From: Candidatus Dormiibacterota bacterium
GTDB lineage: Bacteria; Acidobacteriota; Polarisedimenticolia; Gp22-AA2
Assembly: GCA_035635555.1 (NCBI GenBank)
Contig: DASQAT010000006.1
Coordinates: forward strand, 98,633 to 162,632
Direction: 5' to 3'
DNA length: 64,000 bases
The notes beneath the pieces are model-generated. The model was not told where the DNA came from, searched no databases, and was given only the letters and a program-made list of their open reading frames with translations. This document shows positions 55,478-63,442 of this stretch, in pieces (positions within the stretch are counted from its first letter, which is position 1; each line of letters starts with the position of its first letter). The translations under genes were made by a program, and so were the position numbers.

Positions 55478-56218
55478 GGATCGCGAGGACTCGGCGCGCG
55501 GGCCTGTCACGATCACGCAAGGAGAGTCGACGTGAGAATCGGAGTCATAGGCGCTGGAAGCATGGGAGGAATACTTGGTCGCCACCTCGCCAGGCTCGGC
55601 CATCGCGTCTCGATTGCGAGCTCGAGAGGACCTGAGAGCCTGACCGCGTTGGCGGCCGAGCTCGGCGCGACGCCCGCTTCCGTTGTCGACGCCGCCCAAG
55701 CCGCAGAAGTCGTCATCCTTGCGATCCCGACGAAGGCCGTCGCCGATCTTCCGCGGGGGCTGTTTGCCGGCGTGCCGGGCAGCGTCGTCGTCATCGATAT
55801 CGGCAACTATCATCCCGAGCTTCGCGATGGCCGCGTCGATGCGATAGACCGGGGCATGCCTGACAGCCAGTGGGTCGCGCAGCAGATCGGGCATCCCGTG
55901 ATCAAGGCGTTCAACAACATCTTCGCCAGGAGCCTTCTCGAGAAGGGAGTTTCGAGGGGAGCGACCGGGCGGATTGCTCTCTCCGTCTACGGCGATTCGC
56001 CGGGCGCCAGGGCAGGAGTGCTCCGCCTCGTCGACGATCTTGGCTTCGACCCTGTCGACGGTGGAGCTTTGGACGACTCCTGGCGCCAGCAGCCCGGAAC
56101 GCCGGCTTACTGCCGCGATCTCGAAGCCGCTGCTCTCAGGCGCGCGCTCGCCGAAGCCGACCGGAGTCGAATCGCCGAATACCGCGCCGAACAGGAGGCT
56201 CGTCTCAGGAGGTCGTTG
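55477..56218 (+). repeat. Direct repeat copy 2 (intact oxidoreductase gene)
   Basis: Full-length partner of 51132-51655, in the same orientation, about 4.3 kb downstream. The two copies bracket the MOSC fragment, the phosphoesterase/sigma-like pair and the BrnT fragment. Confidence 0.85.
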
Positions 56219-56227
56219 GGTCACTGA
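55532..56227 (+). CDS. NADP-dependent oxidoreductase (F420-reductase-like)
   Basis: 231 residues. The dinucleotide fold is 'MRIGVIGAGSMGGILGRHLA', followed by 'SSRGPESL' (2'-phosphate binding, as in NADP-dependent members) and 'VVILAIPTKAV'. 'IDIGNYHPELRDG' and 'VIKAFNNIFARSL' are typical of NADPH:F420-oxidoreductase-like proteins. The true hydride partner is not known, and many members do not use F420. GTG 55532 follows AAGGAGAG at 55517-55524. It is the intact copy of the pseudogene at 51177. Confidence 0.88.
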   Translation: MRIGVIGAGSMGGILGRHLARLGHRVSIASSRGPESLTALAAELGATPASVVDAAQAAEVVILAIPTKAVADLPRGLFAGVPGSVVVIDIGNYHPELRDGRVDAIDRGMPDSQWVAQQIGHPVIKAFNNIFARSLLEKGVSRGATGRIALSVYGDSPGARAGVLRLVDDLGFDPVDGGALDDSWRQQPGTPAYCRDLEAAALRRALAEADRSRIAEYRAEQEARLRRSLGH

Positions 56228-56240
56228 TCGTCATCATGCC

Positions 56241-56300
56241 GCCCGACAACGGCATGCAGCCGAAGGCGCTTCACGCCGCGGCTGATGTTGAGCGTTATGC
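56241..56300 (+). repeat. Integron attC-like recombination site (60 bp)
   Basis: Starts with R''-like GCCCGAC (56241-56247; consensus RYYYAAC, one mismatch) and ends with R'-like GTTATGC (56294-56300; consensus GTTRRRY, one mismatch). Between them are nested pairs: CAGCCG (56257-56262) with CGGCTG (56279-56284), GGCG (56265-56268) with CGCC (56274-56277), CAT with ATG, and AACG with CGTT, leaving unpaired bases on one side. Length and layout match a classical attC. It lies just upstream of a toxin-antitoxin gene, the commonest cassette type in sedentary integrons. Confidence 0.55.
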
Positions 56301-56343
56301 GTACAGATTGCATCGGGACGGGTACCGGCGTAAACTTTTAACC

Positions 56344-56565
56344 ATGAGTCCAACCCAGCTTGAAGAGATTCTCAGTGTGAGCGTCGAGGAGCGCATTCAA
56401 CTCGTTGAAGCCGTATGGGATAGCATCGCTCAACATCCCGAGTCGCTCCCCGTGACCGAGGCTCAACGCAAGGAGCTCGATCGTCGCCTCGCTGACCACT
56501 TGAAGGATCCGCAGGCGGCGCGGCCCTGGTCGCAGGTCCGCGACTCGCTGGCGCGCAAGAAGTGA
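56344..56565 (+). CDS. Addiction-module antitoxin (TIGR02574-like)
   Basis: 73 residues. 'LEEILSVSVEERIQLVEAVW' with 'DSIAQHPESLPVTEAQRKEL' and '...LDRRLADHLKDPQ' is the standard sequence of the TIGR02574 family, the antitoxin of RelE/ParE-type pairs. A possible promoter, TTGCAT (56308-56313), 17 bases, TAAACT (56331-56336), would start transcription within a base of the ATG, making a leaderless mRNA. The partner toxin, which should begin at the overlapping GTG 56562, is broken. Confidence 0.88.
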   Translation: MSPTQLEEILSVSVEERIQLVEAVWDSIAQHPESLPVTEAQRKELDRRLADHLKDPQAARPWSQVRDSLARKK

Positions 56566-56671
56566 CTCTCCGCCTTACGCCCGCCGCTGAGGCGGTCAGG
56601 ACATCGTTGTGCTGGCCTGCATTCACGGCCATCGCGATCCAGAAATCTGGCAAAGTCGACGAGACGCTTAA
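56562..56671 (+). pseudogene. RelE/ParE-type toxin reduced to its two ends
   Basis: GTG 56562 overlaps the antitoxin stop and begins 'VTLRLTPAAEA', the normal start of this toxin family. In another frame, 56609-56671 reads 'VLACIHGHRDPEIWQSRRDA' then stop, the normal C-terminus. The central ~55 residues, with the ribonuclease/gyrase-binding core, are deleted and the frame is shifted, so no toxin can be made. Confidence 0.8.
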
Positions 56672-56698
56672 CATCTGGCGGCGCGCGGAGCGTTAGAC
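56666..56698 (+). repeat. Possible truncated second attC-like site
   Basis: GCTTAAC (56666-56672, exact RYYYAAC) and GTTAGAC (56692-56698, exact GTTRRRY) are 33 bp end to end, too short for a full attC. It would close the cassette holding the antitoxin and broken toxin. Confidence 0.3.
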
Positions 56699-56723
56699 AC
56701 ACAAGAAGCCATTTCGCTATACT
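56694..56723 (+). promoter_or_regulatory. Promoter of the DUF433/DUF5615 pair
   Basis: TAGACA (56694-56699), 18 bases, TATACT (56718-56723): five of six consensus bases in each hexamer, 26 bases before ATG 56750. The -35 overlaps the GTTAGAC of the possible attC remnant. Confidence 0.5.
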
Positions 56724-56749
56724 GTGCCCATTCTGACAGTGAGGCAGAC

Positions 56750-56974
56750 ATGACCCTTCCGAAGCCCCTGATCACGCGGTCCGACGCGGTGATGAGCGGG
56801 GCGGTGGTCTTCGCCGGCACTCGGGTGCCCGTCCAGACCCTCCTCGACTATCTCGAGGAAGGCGATACGCTCGATAGCTTTCTCAAGGACTTCCCCACGG
56901 TCAGTCGTGAGCACGCGGTGGCTGTTCTCGAGCTGGCCAAGGAGTCGGTGCTGGCGCATGCGAATTCTGCTTGA
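56750..56974 (+). CDS. DUF433 antitoxin-like protein
   Basis: 74 residues. 'DAVMSGAVVFAGTRVPVQTL' then 'YLEEGDTLDSFLKDFPTVSR' is the DUF433 signature (D-P-x-x-x-G-x-P-x-x-x-G-T-R-x-x-V), a small HTH-like protein usually paired with a DUF5615 PIN-like partner. It acts as a DNA-binding antitoxin by context. The next gene starts inside it (17-base overlap), so the two are translated together. Confidence 0.9.
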   Translation: MTLPKPLITRSDAVMSGAVVFAGTRVPVQTLLDYLEEGDTLDSFLKDFPTVSREHAVAVLELAKESVLAHANSA

Positions 56975-57278
56975 CGAGTGTGTTCCGGCCCGGCTGGGCC
57001 AGGAGCTCGTCGGGCACGAGGTTCGGACGGTTCCGGAGATGGGCTGGGCGTCGCAGGAGAACGGAGCTCTCCTGGCTCTGGCTGAAGGCAAGTTCGACGT
57101 TTTTCTGACCACCGACCAGCGCATCAGCTATCAGCAGGCCGTTTCCAAATTCGCGATCGCTCTGGTGGTGCTTGTCGCCCGCCGGAACAAGATCGAGTTC
57201 CTGCTACGTCTGCTCCCTGAACTGCGCCTCGCACTCCCGAGCGTGAAGCCTGGGCAGGTTCACCGGGTGGGTGGCTGA
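56958..57278 (+). CDS. DUF5615 PIN-like nuclease/toxin
   Basis: 106 residues from ATG 56958, inside the end of the DUF433 gene. It begins 'MRILLDECVPARL', where the Asp and Glu are the first acidic residues of the PIN-like fold, and has 'FDVFLTTDQRISYQQ' with the later acidic site. Family members are predicted RNases paired with DUF433. The acidic residues appear intact, so this is probably a working pair, unlike the other toxin genes in the island. Confidence 0.87.
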   Translation: MRILLDECVPARLGQELVGHEVRTVPEMGWASQENGALLALAEGKFDVFLTTDQRISYQQAVSKFAIALVVLVARRNKIEFLLRLLPELRLALPSVKPGQVHRVGG

Positions 57279-57312
57279 CAATCCGCTGCACCTGACGGCG
57301 GGGGAGGCTTCT

Positions 57313-57549
57313 ATGAGCCCAAAGAAGGGCACGCAAAGCGGATTCACGGACGAGGAACGAGCGGTACGCAAGGAGTATGACTCTTCGCGGGGCGTTCGGG
57401 GGAAATATGCCCGGCGTTATGCGGCCGGCACTAACATCGTCGTCTTGGAGCCGGACGTAGCCAAGGTCTTCCGAGACTCCCGCTCCGTCAACCAGGCGCT
57501 CCGGGCGCTGACAATCATCGCCCGACAACAGCGCCGCAAAGCATCGTAG
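57313..57549 (+). CDS. Small antitoxin-like protein
   Basis: 78 residues from ATG 57313, with GGGGGAGG at 57300-57307. The core '[19 protein letters not shown]' followed by '[14 protein letters not shown]' and 'SVNQALRAL' is a recurring small-protein pattern commonly found next to PIN-domain or DUF5615 toxins. It may be a DNA-binding antitoxin whose toxin is the DUF5615 gene just upstream or is lost. The family has no established function that I can name. Confidence 0.65.
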   Translation: MSPKKGTQSGFTDEERAVRKEYDSSRGVRGKYARRYAAGTNIVVLEPDVAKVFRDSRSVNQALRALTIIARQQRRKAS

Positions 57550-57562
57550 CCCGGCACGCCCG

Positions 57563-58108
57563 ATGACATCGAGACACGTTGCGCTCCTGCGCGGCGTCAA
57601 CAACGCTGGAAAGTCGACCCGCGTGGCGATGGCGGACCTCCGGGTCCTGTTCGAGCGTCTCGGATTCCGTGATGTGCGCACGGTGCTCAACAGCGGCAAC
57701 GTCGTCTTCTCGGTGCCGGACAACAGGCGGGGCGACGTGCGCGGCCGCATCGAGAAGGCGCTCGCCGCACGACTGGGTCTCGACTCGCGCGTGATCGTGC
57801 TGTCCAGGAGGGAAGTGGCCGCCGCGGTGCAGGACAATCCCCTGGCCGGCGTCGCGGTCAATCCGTCATGGCTGCTCGTCATCGTGCCGGCGAAGCCGTC
57901 GGATCGCGAGCGGCTGAGGCCGCTTCTCGAGGAGCGATGGGCGCCGGAGAGGCTGGCGATCGGCCGGCGCGCCGCCTACCTCTGGTGCGCGCGAGGCGTC
58001 GCGGACAGCCGCCTCTGGTCGGCGGTCGACCGCGCGCTCGGTCGTTCGGGCACCGCCCGGAATATTTCCACGATGACGAAGCTCATGGCCCTTGTGGAAG
58101 GGGAGTGA
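57563..58108 (+). CDS. DUF1697 protein
   Basis: 181 residues. It has '[20 protein letters not shown]' in shape at the N-terminus (usual family form: L-L-R-G-I-N-V-G-x-x-x-x-x-M), '[13 protein letters not shown]' and a C-terminal '[13 protein letters not shown]'. This is the full DUF1697 length and pattern. Function unknown; it is a common accessory gene in soil bacteria. It starts 13 bases after the antitoxin-like gene. Confidence 0.9.
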   Translation: MTSRHVALLRGVNNAGKSTRVAMADLRVLFERLGFRDVRTVLNSGNVVFSVPDNRRGDVRGRIEKALAARLGLDSRVIVLSRREVAAAVQDNPLAGVAVNPSWLLVIVPAKPSDRERLRPLLEERWAPERLAIGRRAAYLWCARGVADSRLWSAVDRALGRSGTARNISTMTKLMALVEGE

Positions 58109-58231
58109 TCACGCATCGTTGAGCAGCCGCCGCGACGTCCCGTGTCCCCGGCCGGCCCCCGCGGCCTCACCGGTCGGACTCCCCCCGCGCGCCCCGCCCG
58201 AGATTTCTCGTGGGTTTGGGGAGCATCGCAG

Positions 58232-58260
58232 GATAATAAGCGTGACACTTATCAGTAAGT
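58232..58260 (+). promoter_or_regulatory. AbiEi promoter/operator with overlapping palindromes
   Basis: GATAAT (58232-58237) is a good -10. Overlapping the expected start is ATAAGCGT-g-ACACTTAT (58236-58252; 7 of 8 pairs), then ACTTA-tcag-TAAGT (58247-58260). AbiEi-type antitoxins repress their own promoter through inverted repeats, so this is the likely operator. Confidence 0.5.
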
Positions 58261-58267
58261 AATGTAG

Positions 58268-58888
58268 ATGTTATCCGTCATGCGTGAGCGCCAGCAGCAC
58301 ACGAGAGTACGCGGTGTCTTCCGTCGCGCCGGAGGCGTCCTCCGCACGACGGAGGCCCTCCGCGCCGGCGTCCATCCTCGCGATCTGTATGCCCTTCGCG
58401 ACGCCGGTGTCCTCGAACGCGTCAGCCGCGGGATCCACCGCCTGGCCGATCTGCCGCCGCTCGCCGACCCGGATCTCTTCACGGTCACCGCGCGCATCCC
58501 GAAGGCCGTGATCGCCCTCGTATCGGCGCTGCATTATCAGGGGCTCACGACCGAAATCCCCCACGAAGTGAGCATCGCCCTTCCGCAGGGGACCTCGCGC
58601 CCGCGTCTCGACTGGCCGCCGCTACGCGTCTACTGGTTCTCCGGCGCGATGTTCACTTCGGGCATCGAGAGCCACGGCCGGGACGGCATTCGTCTGCGGG
58701 TCTATGAGCCGGCGAAGACGGTGGCCGACTGTTTCCGGTTCCGCAACCGCCTCGGCATCGATGTCGCGCTCGAGGCGCTGCGCACCGGCCTCGCCACGCG
58801 GAAGCTGACGCCGGCCGCGGTCCTGCGCGCGGCGCGGCTCTGCCGCGTGGAGCGCATCGTCCTGCCCTACCTGGAGGCGATGCAATGA
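58268..58888 (+). CDS. AbiEi-family antitoxin / transcriptional repressor
   Basis: 206 residues. The N-terminal winged helix ('VFRRAGGVLRTTEALRAGVH' with 'LYALRDAGVLERVSRGIHRL') is followed by the AbiEi domain 'VSALHYQGLTTEIPHEVSIA' and 'YEPAKTVADCFRFRNRLGID'. It would neutralise the nucleotidyltransferase toxin AbiEii and repress its own operon. The toxin gene that should overlap its stop is only a stub here. ATG 58268 or ATG 58280 may be the start. Confidence 0.88.
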   Translation: MLSVMRERQQHTRVRGVFRRAGGVLRTTEALRAGVHPRDLYALRDAGVLERVSRGIHRLADLPPLADPDLFTVTARIPKAVIALVSALHYQGLTTEIPHEVSIALPQGTSRPRLDWPPLRVYWFSGAMFTSGIESHGRDGIRLRVYEPAKTVADCFRFRNRLGIDVALEALRTGLATRKLTPAAVLRAARLCRVERIVLPYLEAMQ

Positions 58889-58962
58889 GCCCGGCGGTCC
58901 CGAGGGGTCTCGTCCACTCGATTCGAGTGTTGGGCTGGTATTCAGCACGAAGCCGACGCTGA
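58885..58962 (+). pseudogene. Stub of an AbiEii-type toxin gene
   Basis: ATG 58885 overlaps the AbiEi stop (ATGA), as expected for a toxin partner, and reads 'MSPAVPRGLVHSIRV' for 15 codons, faintly like the 'A-A-S-V-R-x-R-L' start of AbiEii. It stops after 25 codons. A perfect 15-bp palindrome CACTCGA-t-TCGAGTG (58915-58929) lies within it and may mark the deletion junction. Confidence 0.4.
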
Positions 58963-59025
58963 TGCCGCGCCGCCGCGCGCGTTGTGATATTCTTCGAATG
59001 GATTCCGCAGCCCGGAGGCCACTTC

Positions 59026-59271
59026 TTGAAGGCTCGCGTCTTCGTCACCCTCAAGCGGGGCGTGCTCGATCCCCAGGGCAAGACGGTCTGCGCGTCGCTG
59101 CACCAGCTGGGATACCGGGAAGTCACCGACGTGCGGGTCGGCAAGTACATGGACGTCACGCTCGGAGGGCTGCCGCGCCGGGAGGCGGAGCAGCGCCTCA
59201 AACTGATGTGCGAAAAGCTCCTTGCGAACACCGTGATCGAGGACTATCGCTTCGAAATCTATGAGGAGTGA
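59026..59271 (+). CDS. purS: Phosphoribosylformylglycinamidine synthase subunit PurS
   Basis: 81 residues from TTG 59026, with GGAGG at 59014-59018; the protein then starts 'ARVFVTLKRGVLDPQGKTV', as PurS does. A GTG at 58984 would add 14 unlikely residues. 'DVRVGKYMDVTLGG' and the final 'LLANTVIEDYRFEIYEE' in shape complete the family pattern. PurS bridges PurQ and PurL in the FGAM synthetase complex. It is the first core gene after the island. Confidence 0.94.
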   Translation: MKARVFVTLKRGVLDPQGKTVCASLHQLGYREVTDVRVGKYMDVTLGGLPRREAEQRLKLMCEKLLANTVIEDYRFEIYEE

Positions 59272-59280
59272 GGGGACCGG

Positions 59281-59991
59281 GTGAAGTTCGGCATCGTCGT
59301 CTTCCCGGGCTCCAATTGCGACCACGATGTGTACCACGTGGCCAAGCACGTCCTCGGCCACGAGGCGGCCTTCCTGTGGCACAAGGACACCACCTTCGCT
59401 GGCGTGGACTGCGTCGTGCTGCCGGGCGGGTTCGCCCACGGCGATTATCTCAGGACCGGTGCCATCGCGCGGTTCTCGCCGATCATGAAGGCGGTGGAGG
59501 CGTTCGCCGGGCGCGGCGGGCTCGTGTTCGGCATCTGCAACGGTTTCCAGGTGCTGACCGAGGCCGGTCTCCTGCCGGGGGCGCTGATGCGCAACGCCGG
59601 CCTGAAATACATCTGCCGGGACGTGCATCTGCGGGTCGAGCGCCAGGACACCGCCTACACCTCGCGCATCAAGCAGGGGACGATCCTCAGGATCCCGGTG
59701 GGCCACGGCGAGGGGTGCTACTTCGCGCCGGAGGAGGTCCTGAAGGAGCTGGAGGAGAAGCGGCAGGTGGTGTTCCGCTACTGCGACGAGGGCGGGCAGG
59801 TGACGGCGGGCTCCAACCCGAACGGGTCCCTGCGCGCCATCGCGGGGATCTGCAATGCCAGGGGGAACGTGCTCGGGATGATGCCCCATCCCGATCGCTG
59901 CGCCGAGGACGTCCTGGGGAACGCCCAGGGACGGCGCATCTTCGATTCGATCGTCTACGCCTGGGAGCTGGCGCGCCGCAACCGGATCTAG
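59281..59991 (+). CDS. purQ: Phosphoribosylformylglycinamidine synthase subunit PurQ
   Basis: 236 residues from GTG 59281. A class I glutamine amidotransferase: '[11 protein letters not shown]' at the start, '[17 protein letters not shown]', nucleophile Cys in '[10 protein letters not shown]' near residue 86 and catalytic His-x-Glu in 'VGHGEGCYF'. It supplies ammonia from glutamine to PurL. It follows purS by 9 bases. Confidence 0.97.
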   Translation: MKFGIVVFPGSNCDHDVYHVAKHVLGHEAAFLWHKDTTFAGVDCVVLPGGFAHGDYLRTGAIARFSPIMKAVEAFAGRGGLVFGICNGFQVLTEAGLLPGALMRNAGLKYICRDVHLRVERQDTAYTSRIKQGTILRIPVGHGEGCYFAPEEVLKELEEKRQVVFRYCDEGGQVTAGSNPNGSLRAIAGICNARGNVLGMMPHPDRCAEDVLGNAQGRRIFDSIVYAWELARRNRI

Positions 59992-60020
59992 GGCCGCGGC
60001 GGCCGGGCCAGGAGGGAGAC

Positions 60021-60206
60021 ATGGTGCTGAAGGCTCTGAAGAAGCTGATCCAGGGCGGACCGCGCGTCGACTACTCGAACGTGGGCCGGAACGATCCGTG
60101 TCCCTGCAAGAGCGGCGAGAAGTTCAAGAACTGCTGCATCGACAAGGCCGAGAAGAAGGCGCGGGCGGACCGCGACGCCAAGCTGTTCGGCTCGAACAAG
60201 GGGTGA
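60021..60206 (+). CDS. Small SEC-C motif protein
   Basis: 61 residues, from ATG 60021 after GGAGGGAG at 60011-60018. The C-terminal half is a SEC-C zinc motif, '[18 protein letters not shown]', like that at the end of SecA. Such tiny proteins may bind ribosomes or SecB-type partners, but the role here is unknown. It sits between purQ and purL and ends 1 base before purL, so it is co-expressed with purine genes. Confidence 0.88.
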   Translation: MVLKALKKLIQGGPRVDYSNVGRNDPCPCKSGEKFKNCCIDKAEKKARADRDAKLFGSNKG

Positions 60207-60207
60207 G

Positions 60208-62436
60208 ATGGAGCCTCAAGTCACACGCGAGCTGGCCCTGCAGCACGGCATGACCGCCGAGGAATACGACCTGGCGGTCAAGGCCCTCGGCCGGCCGCCG
60301 ACCTACACGGAGCTCGGGATCGTCTCCGTGATGTGGTCCGAGCATTGCTCCTACAAGAGCAGCCGCGTCCATCTGAAGCGGCTCCCGACCGAGGGGCCGC
60401 GTCTGGTGCAGGGGCCCGGCGAGAACGCCGGGATCGTCGAGATCGGTGAGGGGATCGCCGCGGTCTTCAAGATGGAGAGCCACAACCATCCCTCCTACGT
60501 CGAGCCGTTCCAGGGGGCGGCGACCGGGGTCGGCGGCATTCTGCGCGACATCTTCACGATGGGGGCGCGTCCCATCGCCTCGCTGAACTCGCTGCGGTTC
60601 GGATCGCTCGCGGAGCCGCGCATGCGGTACCTCGTCGGGGGCGTCGTCTCCGGCATCGCCTCGTACGGCAACAGCATCGGCGTGCCGACCGTCGGCGGGG
60701 AGATCTACTTCCATCCCTCCTACAACGGCAACATCCTGGTCAACGTCTTCAGCCTCGGGATCGCGCGGCTCGACAAGATCCACAAGGGGACCGCCTCGGG
60801 GCCCGGAAACCCGGTGATCTACGTCGGGTCGAAGACGGGGCGCGACGGTATCCACGGCGCGTCGCTCCTGGCGTCGTCGGAATTCGACGCCACCTCGGAG
60901 TCGAAACGGCCGACCGTCCAGGTGGGGGATCCGTTCACCGAGAAGCAGCTGCTCGAGGCGTGTCTCGAGGTCATGAAGTCGCCGGGCGTCGTCGTCGGCA
61001 TCCAGGACATGGGGGCGGCCGGTCTCACCTGCTCGACGGTCGAGATGGCGGCGCGCGCCGGAACCGGCATGGAGATCGATCTCGACAAGGTGCCGCTGCG
61101 CGAGGAGGGGATGACCCCCTACGAGATCATGCTGTCGGAGTCGCAGGAGCGGATGCTCCTGGTCGCGACGCCCCAGAGCCAGAGGCGCGTGCGCGAGGTG
61201 TTCGAGAAGTGGGACCTCGACGCCTCGATCGTCGGCCGGGTCACCGACACCGGCCGGGTGCGCGTGTCGTTCAAGGGGAAGCAGGTCGCCGACGTTCCCG
61301 CAAAGGCCCTGGTCGACGACGCGCCCCGTTACCGCCGTCCGAGCGCCAGGCCGTCGTGGCAGGACGCCGTCGCGAGCCTGGCGACCAGCGCTTTGGCCGA
61401 CATCTCGGACGGCACGAAGGCGCTTCTGGCCCTCTCGACCTCCCTCAATCTCTGCAGCCGGGAGGACGTCTATACCGAGTACGACCACATGGTGCGCAGC
61501 AACACGGTCGTCCGGCCAGGGTCGGACGCCGCGGTCATCCGGCTGAAGGGGACCCGGTTCGCCCTGGCGCTGACGGTCGACTGCAACGCCCGCTACTGCT
61601 GGCTCGACCCGGCCGAAGGGGCGCGTCTGGCGGTGGCGGAGGCGGCGCGCAACCTGGCCTGCTCGGGGGCCGTGCCGATCGGCACGACCGACTGCCTGAA
61701 CTTCGGCAACCCGGAGAAGCCGGAGGTGATGTGGCAGTTCGAGCAGGCGATCGACGGGATCGCCGACGCCTGCCGCGCGCTCGAGGCGCCGATCGTCGGC
61801 GGCAACGTGTCGTTCTACAACGAGACCGAGGGGAAGGGGATCCACCCCACGCCCACCATCGCCATGGTCGGGTTCCTGGACGACGTGAAGGGGGCGGTCA
61901 CCCAGTGGTTCAAGAAGGAGGGGGACCGGGTGTTCCTGCTCGGCGACGCCGCGGGGAGTCTTTCGGGGAGCGAGTACCTGGCGCTCCTGCACGGCCGCGA
62001 GGCGGGCCGCCCGCACCCGGTCGATCTCGGACGCGAGAAGAGGCTGCACAACCTGCTGCGCGCCGCGCGCGACGCCGGATTGATCCTCTCCGCGCACGAC
62101 TGCGCCGAGGGGGGGCTCGCCTTCGCCCTCCTGGAGTGCTGCATCACCTCGCCCGTCTCCGCCGTCGGCGCCGACCTCGCGCTGGAGGCTCCGGGACGTC
62201 TCGACGAGCTCCTGTTCGGCGAGGCTCCGACACGCGTCGTCGTCTCCGCTCCTCCGGATGCGCGCGCCCGGCTGGAGCAGATGGCGAACACGGCCTCGGT
62301 GCCGATCCGCCTGCTCGGCAAGGTCGGCGGCGACCGCCTGACCATCAAGGCCGGCGGCGGCCGCGTCGTCGACTGCGAGATCCCCCCCGCGCGCGCCGCC
62401 TGGCGCGCCGCGCTCGCCGGGCACCTCAAGGGCTGA
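60208..62436 (+). CDS. purL: Phosphoribosylformylglycinamidine synthase subunit PurL
   Basis: 742 residues, the small PurL type that works with PurS and PurQ. It has '[10 protein letters not shown]' near residue 45, '[10 protein letters not shown]' near residue 90, '[11 protein letters not shown]', '[10 protein letters not shown]'-like '[15 protein letters not shown]', '[13 protein letters not shown]' and '[14 protein letters not shown]'. It converts FGAR to FGAM using ATP and PurQ-derived ammonia. Converges with the glucokinase gene across 12 bases; no terminator hairpin is visible. Confidence 0.97.
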   Translation: MEPQVTRELALQHGMTAEEYDLAVKALGRPPTYTELGIVSVMWSEHCSYKSSRVHLKRLPTEGPRLVQGPGENAGIVEIGEGIAAVFKMESHNHPSYVEPFQGAATGVGGILRDIFTMGARPIASLNSLRFGSLAEPRMRYLVGGVVSGIASYGNSIGVPTVGGEIYFHPSYNGNILVNVFSLGIARLDKIHKGTASGPGNPVIYVGSKTGRDGIHGASLLASSEFDATSESKRPTVQVGDPFTEKQLLEACLEVMKSPGVVVGIQDMGAAGLTCSTVEMAARAGTGMEIDLDKVPLREEGMTPYEIMLSESQERMLLVATPQSQRRVREVFEKWDLDASIVGRVTDTGRVRVSFKGKQVADVPAKALVDDAPRYRRPSARPSWQDAVASLATSALADISDGTKALLALSTSLNLCSREDVYTEYDHMVRSNTVVRPGSDAAVIRLKGTRFALALTVDCNARYCWLDPAEGARLAVAEAARNLACSGAVPIGTTDCLNFGNPEKPEVMWQFEQAIDGIADACRALEAPIVGGNVSFYNETEGKGIHPTPTIAMVGFLDDVKGAVTQWFKKEGDRVFLLGDAAGSLSGSEYLALLHGREAGRPHPVDLGREKRLHNLLRAARDAGLILSAHDCAEGGLAFALLECCITSPVSAVGADLALEAPGRLDELLFGEAPTRVVVSAPPDARARLEQMANTASVPIRLLGKVGGDRLTIKAGGGRVVDCEIPPARAAWRAALAGHLKG

Positions 62437-62448
62437 ACCGCCCTCCGA

Positions 62449-63435
62449 TCAGTCGGCTGGCGCCTCCGAAGCCGCGTAACGCGCCGCTCCGAGCAGCGCG
62501 AGGGAATCGTTGAGGACGACGCGTAACGGCATCGCCTCGAGGAGCGGCCGCATGCGGCCTTTCGCAACGAAGGCCTTGACGAAGGCCGGGCCGCGCAGCC
62601 TCGTCAGGATCTTGGGGGCGATGCCGCCGCCGACGTACACGCCGCCGGTCGCCATGACCTTCAAGGCGAGATTGCCGGTTTCGGCGCCGTAGAGCGTCAC
62701 GAACAGATCGAGGGCGTCCGAGCAGAGGCGCGAGCGTCCGGCGAGCGCCACGGTCGAGATGACCGCGGCCGGCTCGCCCGACGAGATCTCATCCGCAAGC
62801 CAGGACGGCTCCTCCCCCCGCCCCGAGTCGCGCAGGAACGAGTAGATGTTGACGAGCCCGGGGCCCGAGAGGACCCGCTCCCAGCTCACCTGCTCGTAGC
62901 GCCGGATGAGGTGCCGCAGGAGGTCGATCTCGATCTCGTCAGACGGGGCGAAGCTCGCGTGTTCCCCTTCTGTCGCGAAGGGACGGTGGCGCCGGCCGTC
63001 CCAGTAGAGCCCGGCCTCGCCGAGACCGGTGCCGGCCGCGATGAGCGCCCTGTGACCGGCCGCGTCGGGAGCCCCCTCCTGCAGGACGACGATCTCGTCG
63101 GGGCGCAGCCAGGGAAGACCGTGAGCGCTCGCCTCCAGATCGTTCAGGAGCGCCACGAAGGACAGGCGCAGATCCCGCGCCAGATCGCGGGAGTCGACGA
63201 TCCACGCCAGGTTGGTGGTCGAGGAGCGCCCGTCCTTGACGGGACCGGCCACTCCGAAGCAGGCGCTGGTGATCGAGGCGTTCGCCCCCCGGACGAACTG
63301 CGAAGCGATCGCCTCGAGACCGGGATAATCGTGGCTGGCGTAGATCTGCTCGGCGATCGGGTAGGATCGTTCGGGTGTGCCGTCGAACAGCGCCAGCCGT
63401 GTGTTCGTCGCCCCGATGTCGCCCGCGAGGATCAC
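62449..63435 (-). CDS. glk: Glucokinase
   Basis: 328 residues from GTG 63435. The E. coli-type Glk family: phosphate-1 'LAGDIGATNTRLALF', substrate loop 'LLNDLEASAHGLPWL', 'IAAGTGLGEAGLYW', 'EGEHASFAP' and the late 'VYVGGGIAPKIL'. It phosphorylates glucose in the cytoplasm. It is preceded by the rhodanese gene after 7 bases, forming a two-gene minus-strand operon. Confidence 0.95.
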   Translation of the reverse strand: MILAGDIGATNTRLALFDGTPERSYPIAEQIYASHDYPGLEAIASQFVRGANASITSACFGVAGPVKDGRSSTTNLAWIVDSRDLARDLRLSFVALLNDLEASAHGLPWLRPDEIVVLQEGAPDAAGHRALIAAGTGLGEAGLYWDGRRHRPFATEGEHASFAPSDEIEIDLLRHLIRRYEQVSWERVLSGPGLVNIYSFLRDSGRGEEPSWLADEISSGEPAAVISTVALAGRSRLCSDALDLFVTLYGAETGNLALKVMATGGVYVGGGIAPKILTRLRGPAFVKAFVAKGRMRPLLEAMPLRVVLNDSLALLGAARYAASEAPAD

Positions 63436-63442
63436 GCGCCCC

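Noticed and set aside
55029..55535. 168-codon ORF between the sigma-like gene and the oxidoreductase
   Set aside because: The BrnT match lies in a different frame and the ORF runs into the leader of the next gene; no support as a protein.
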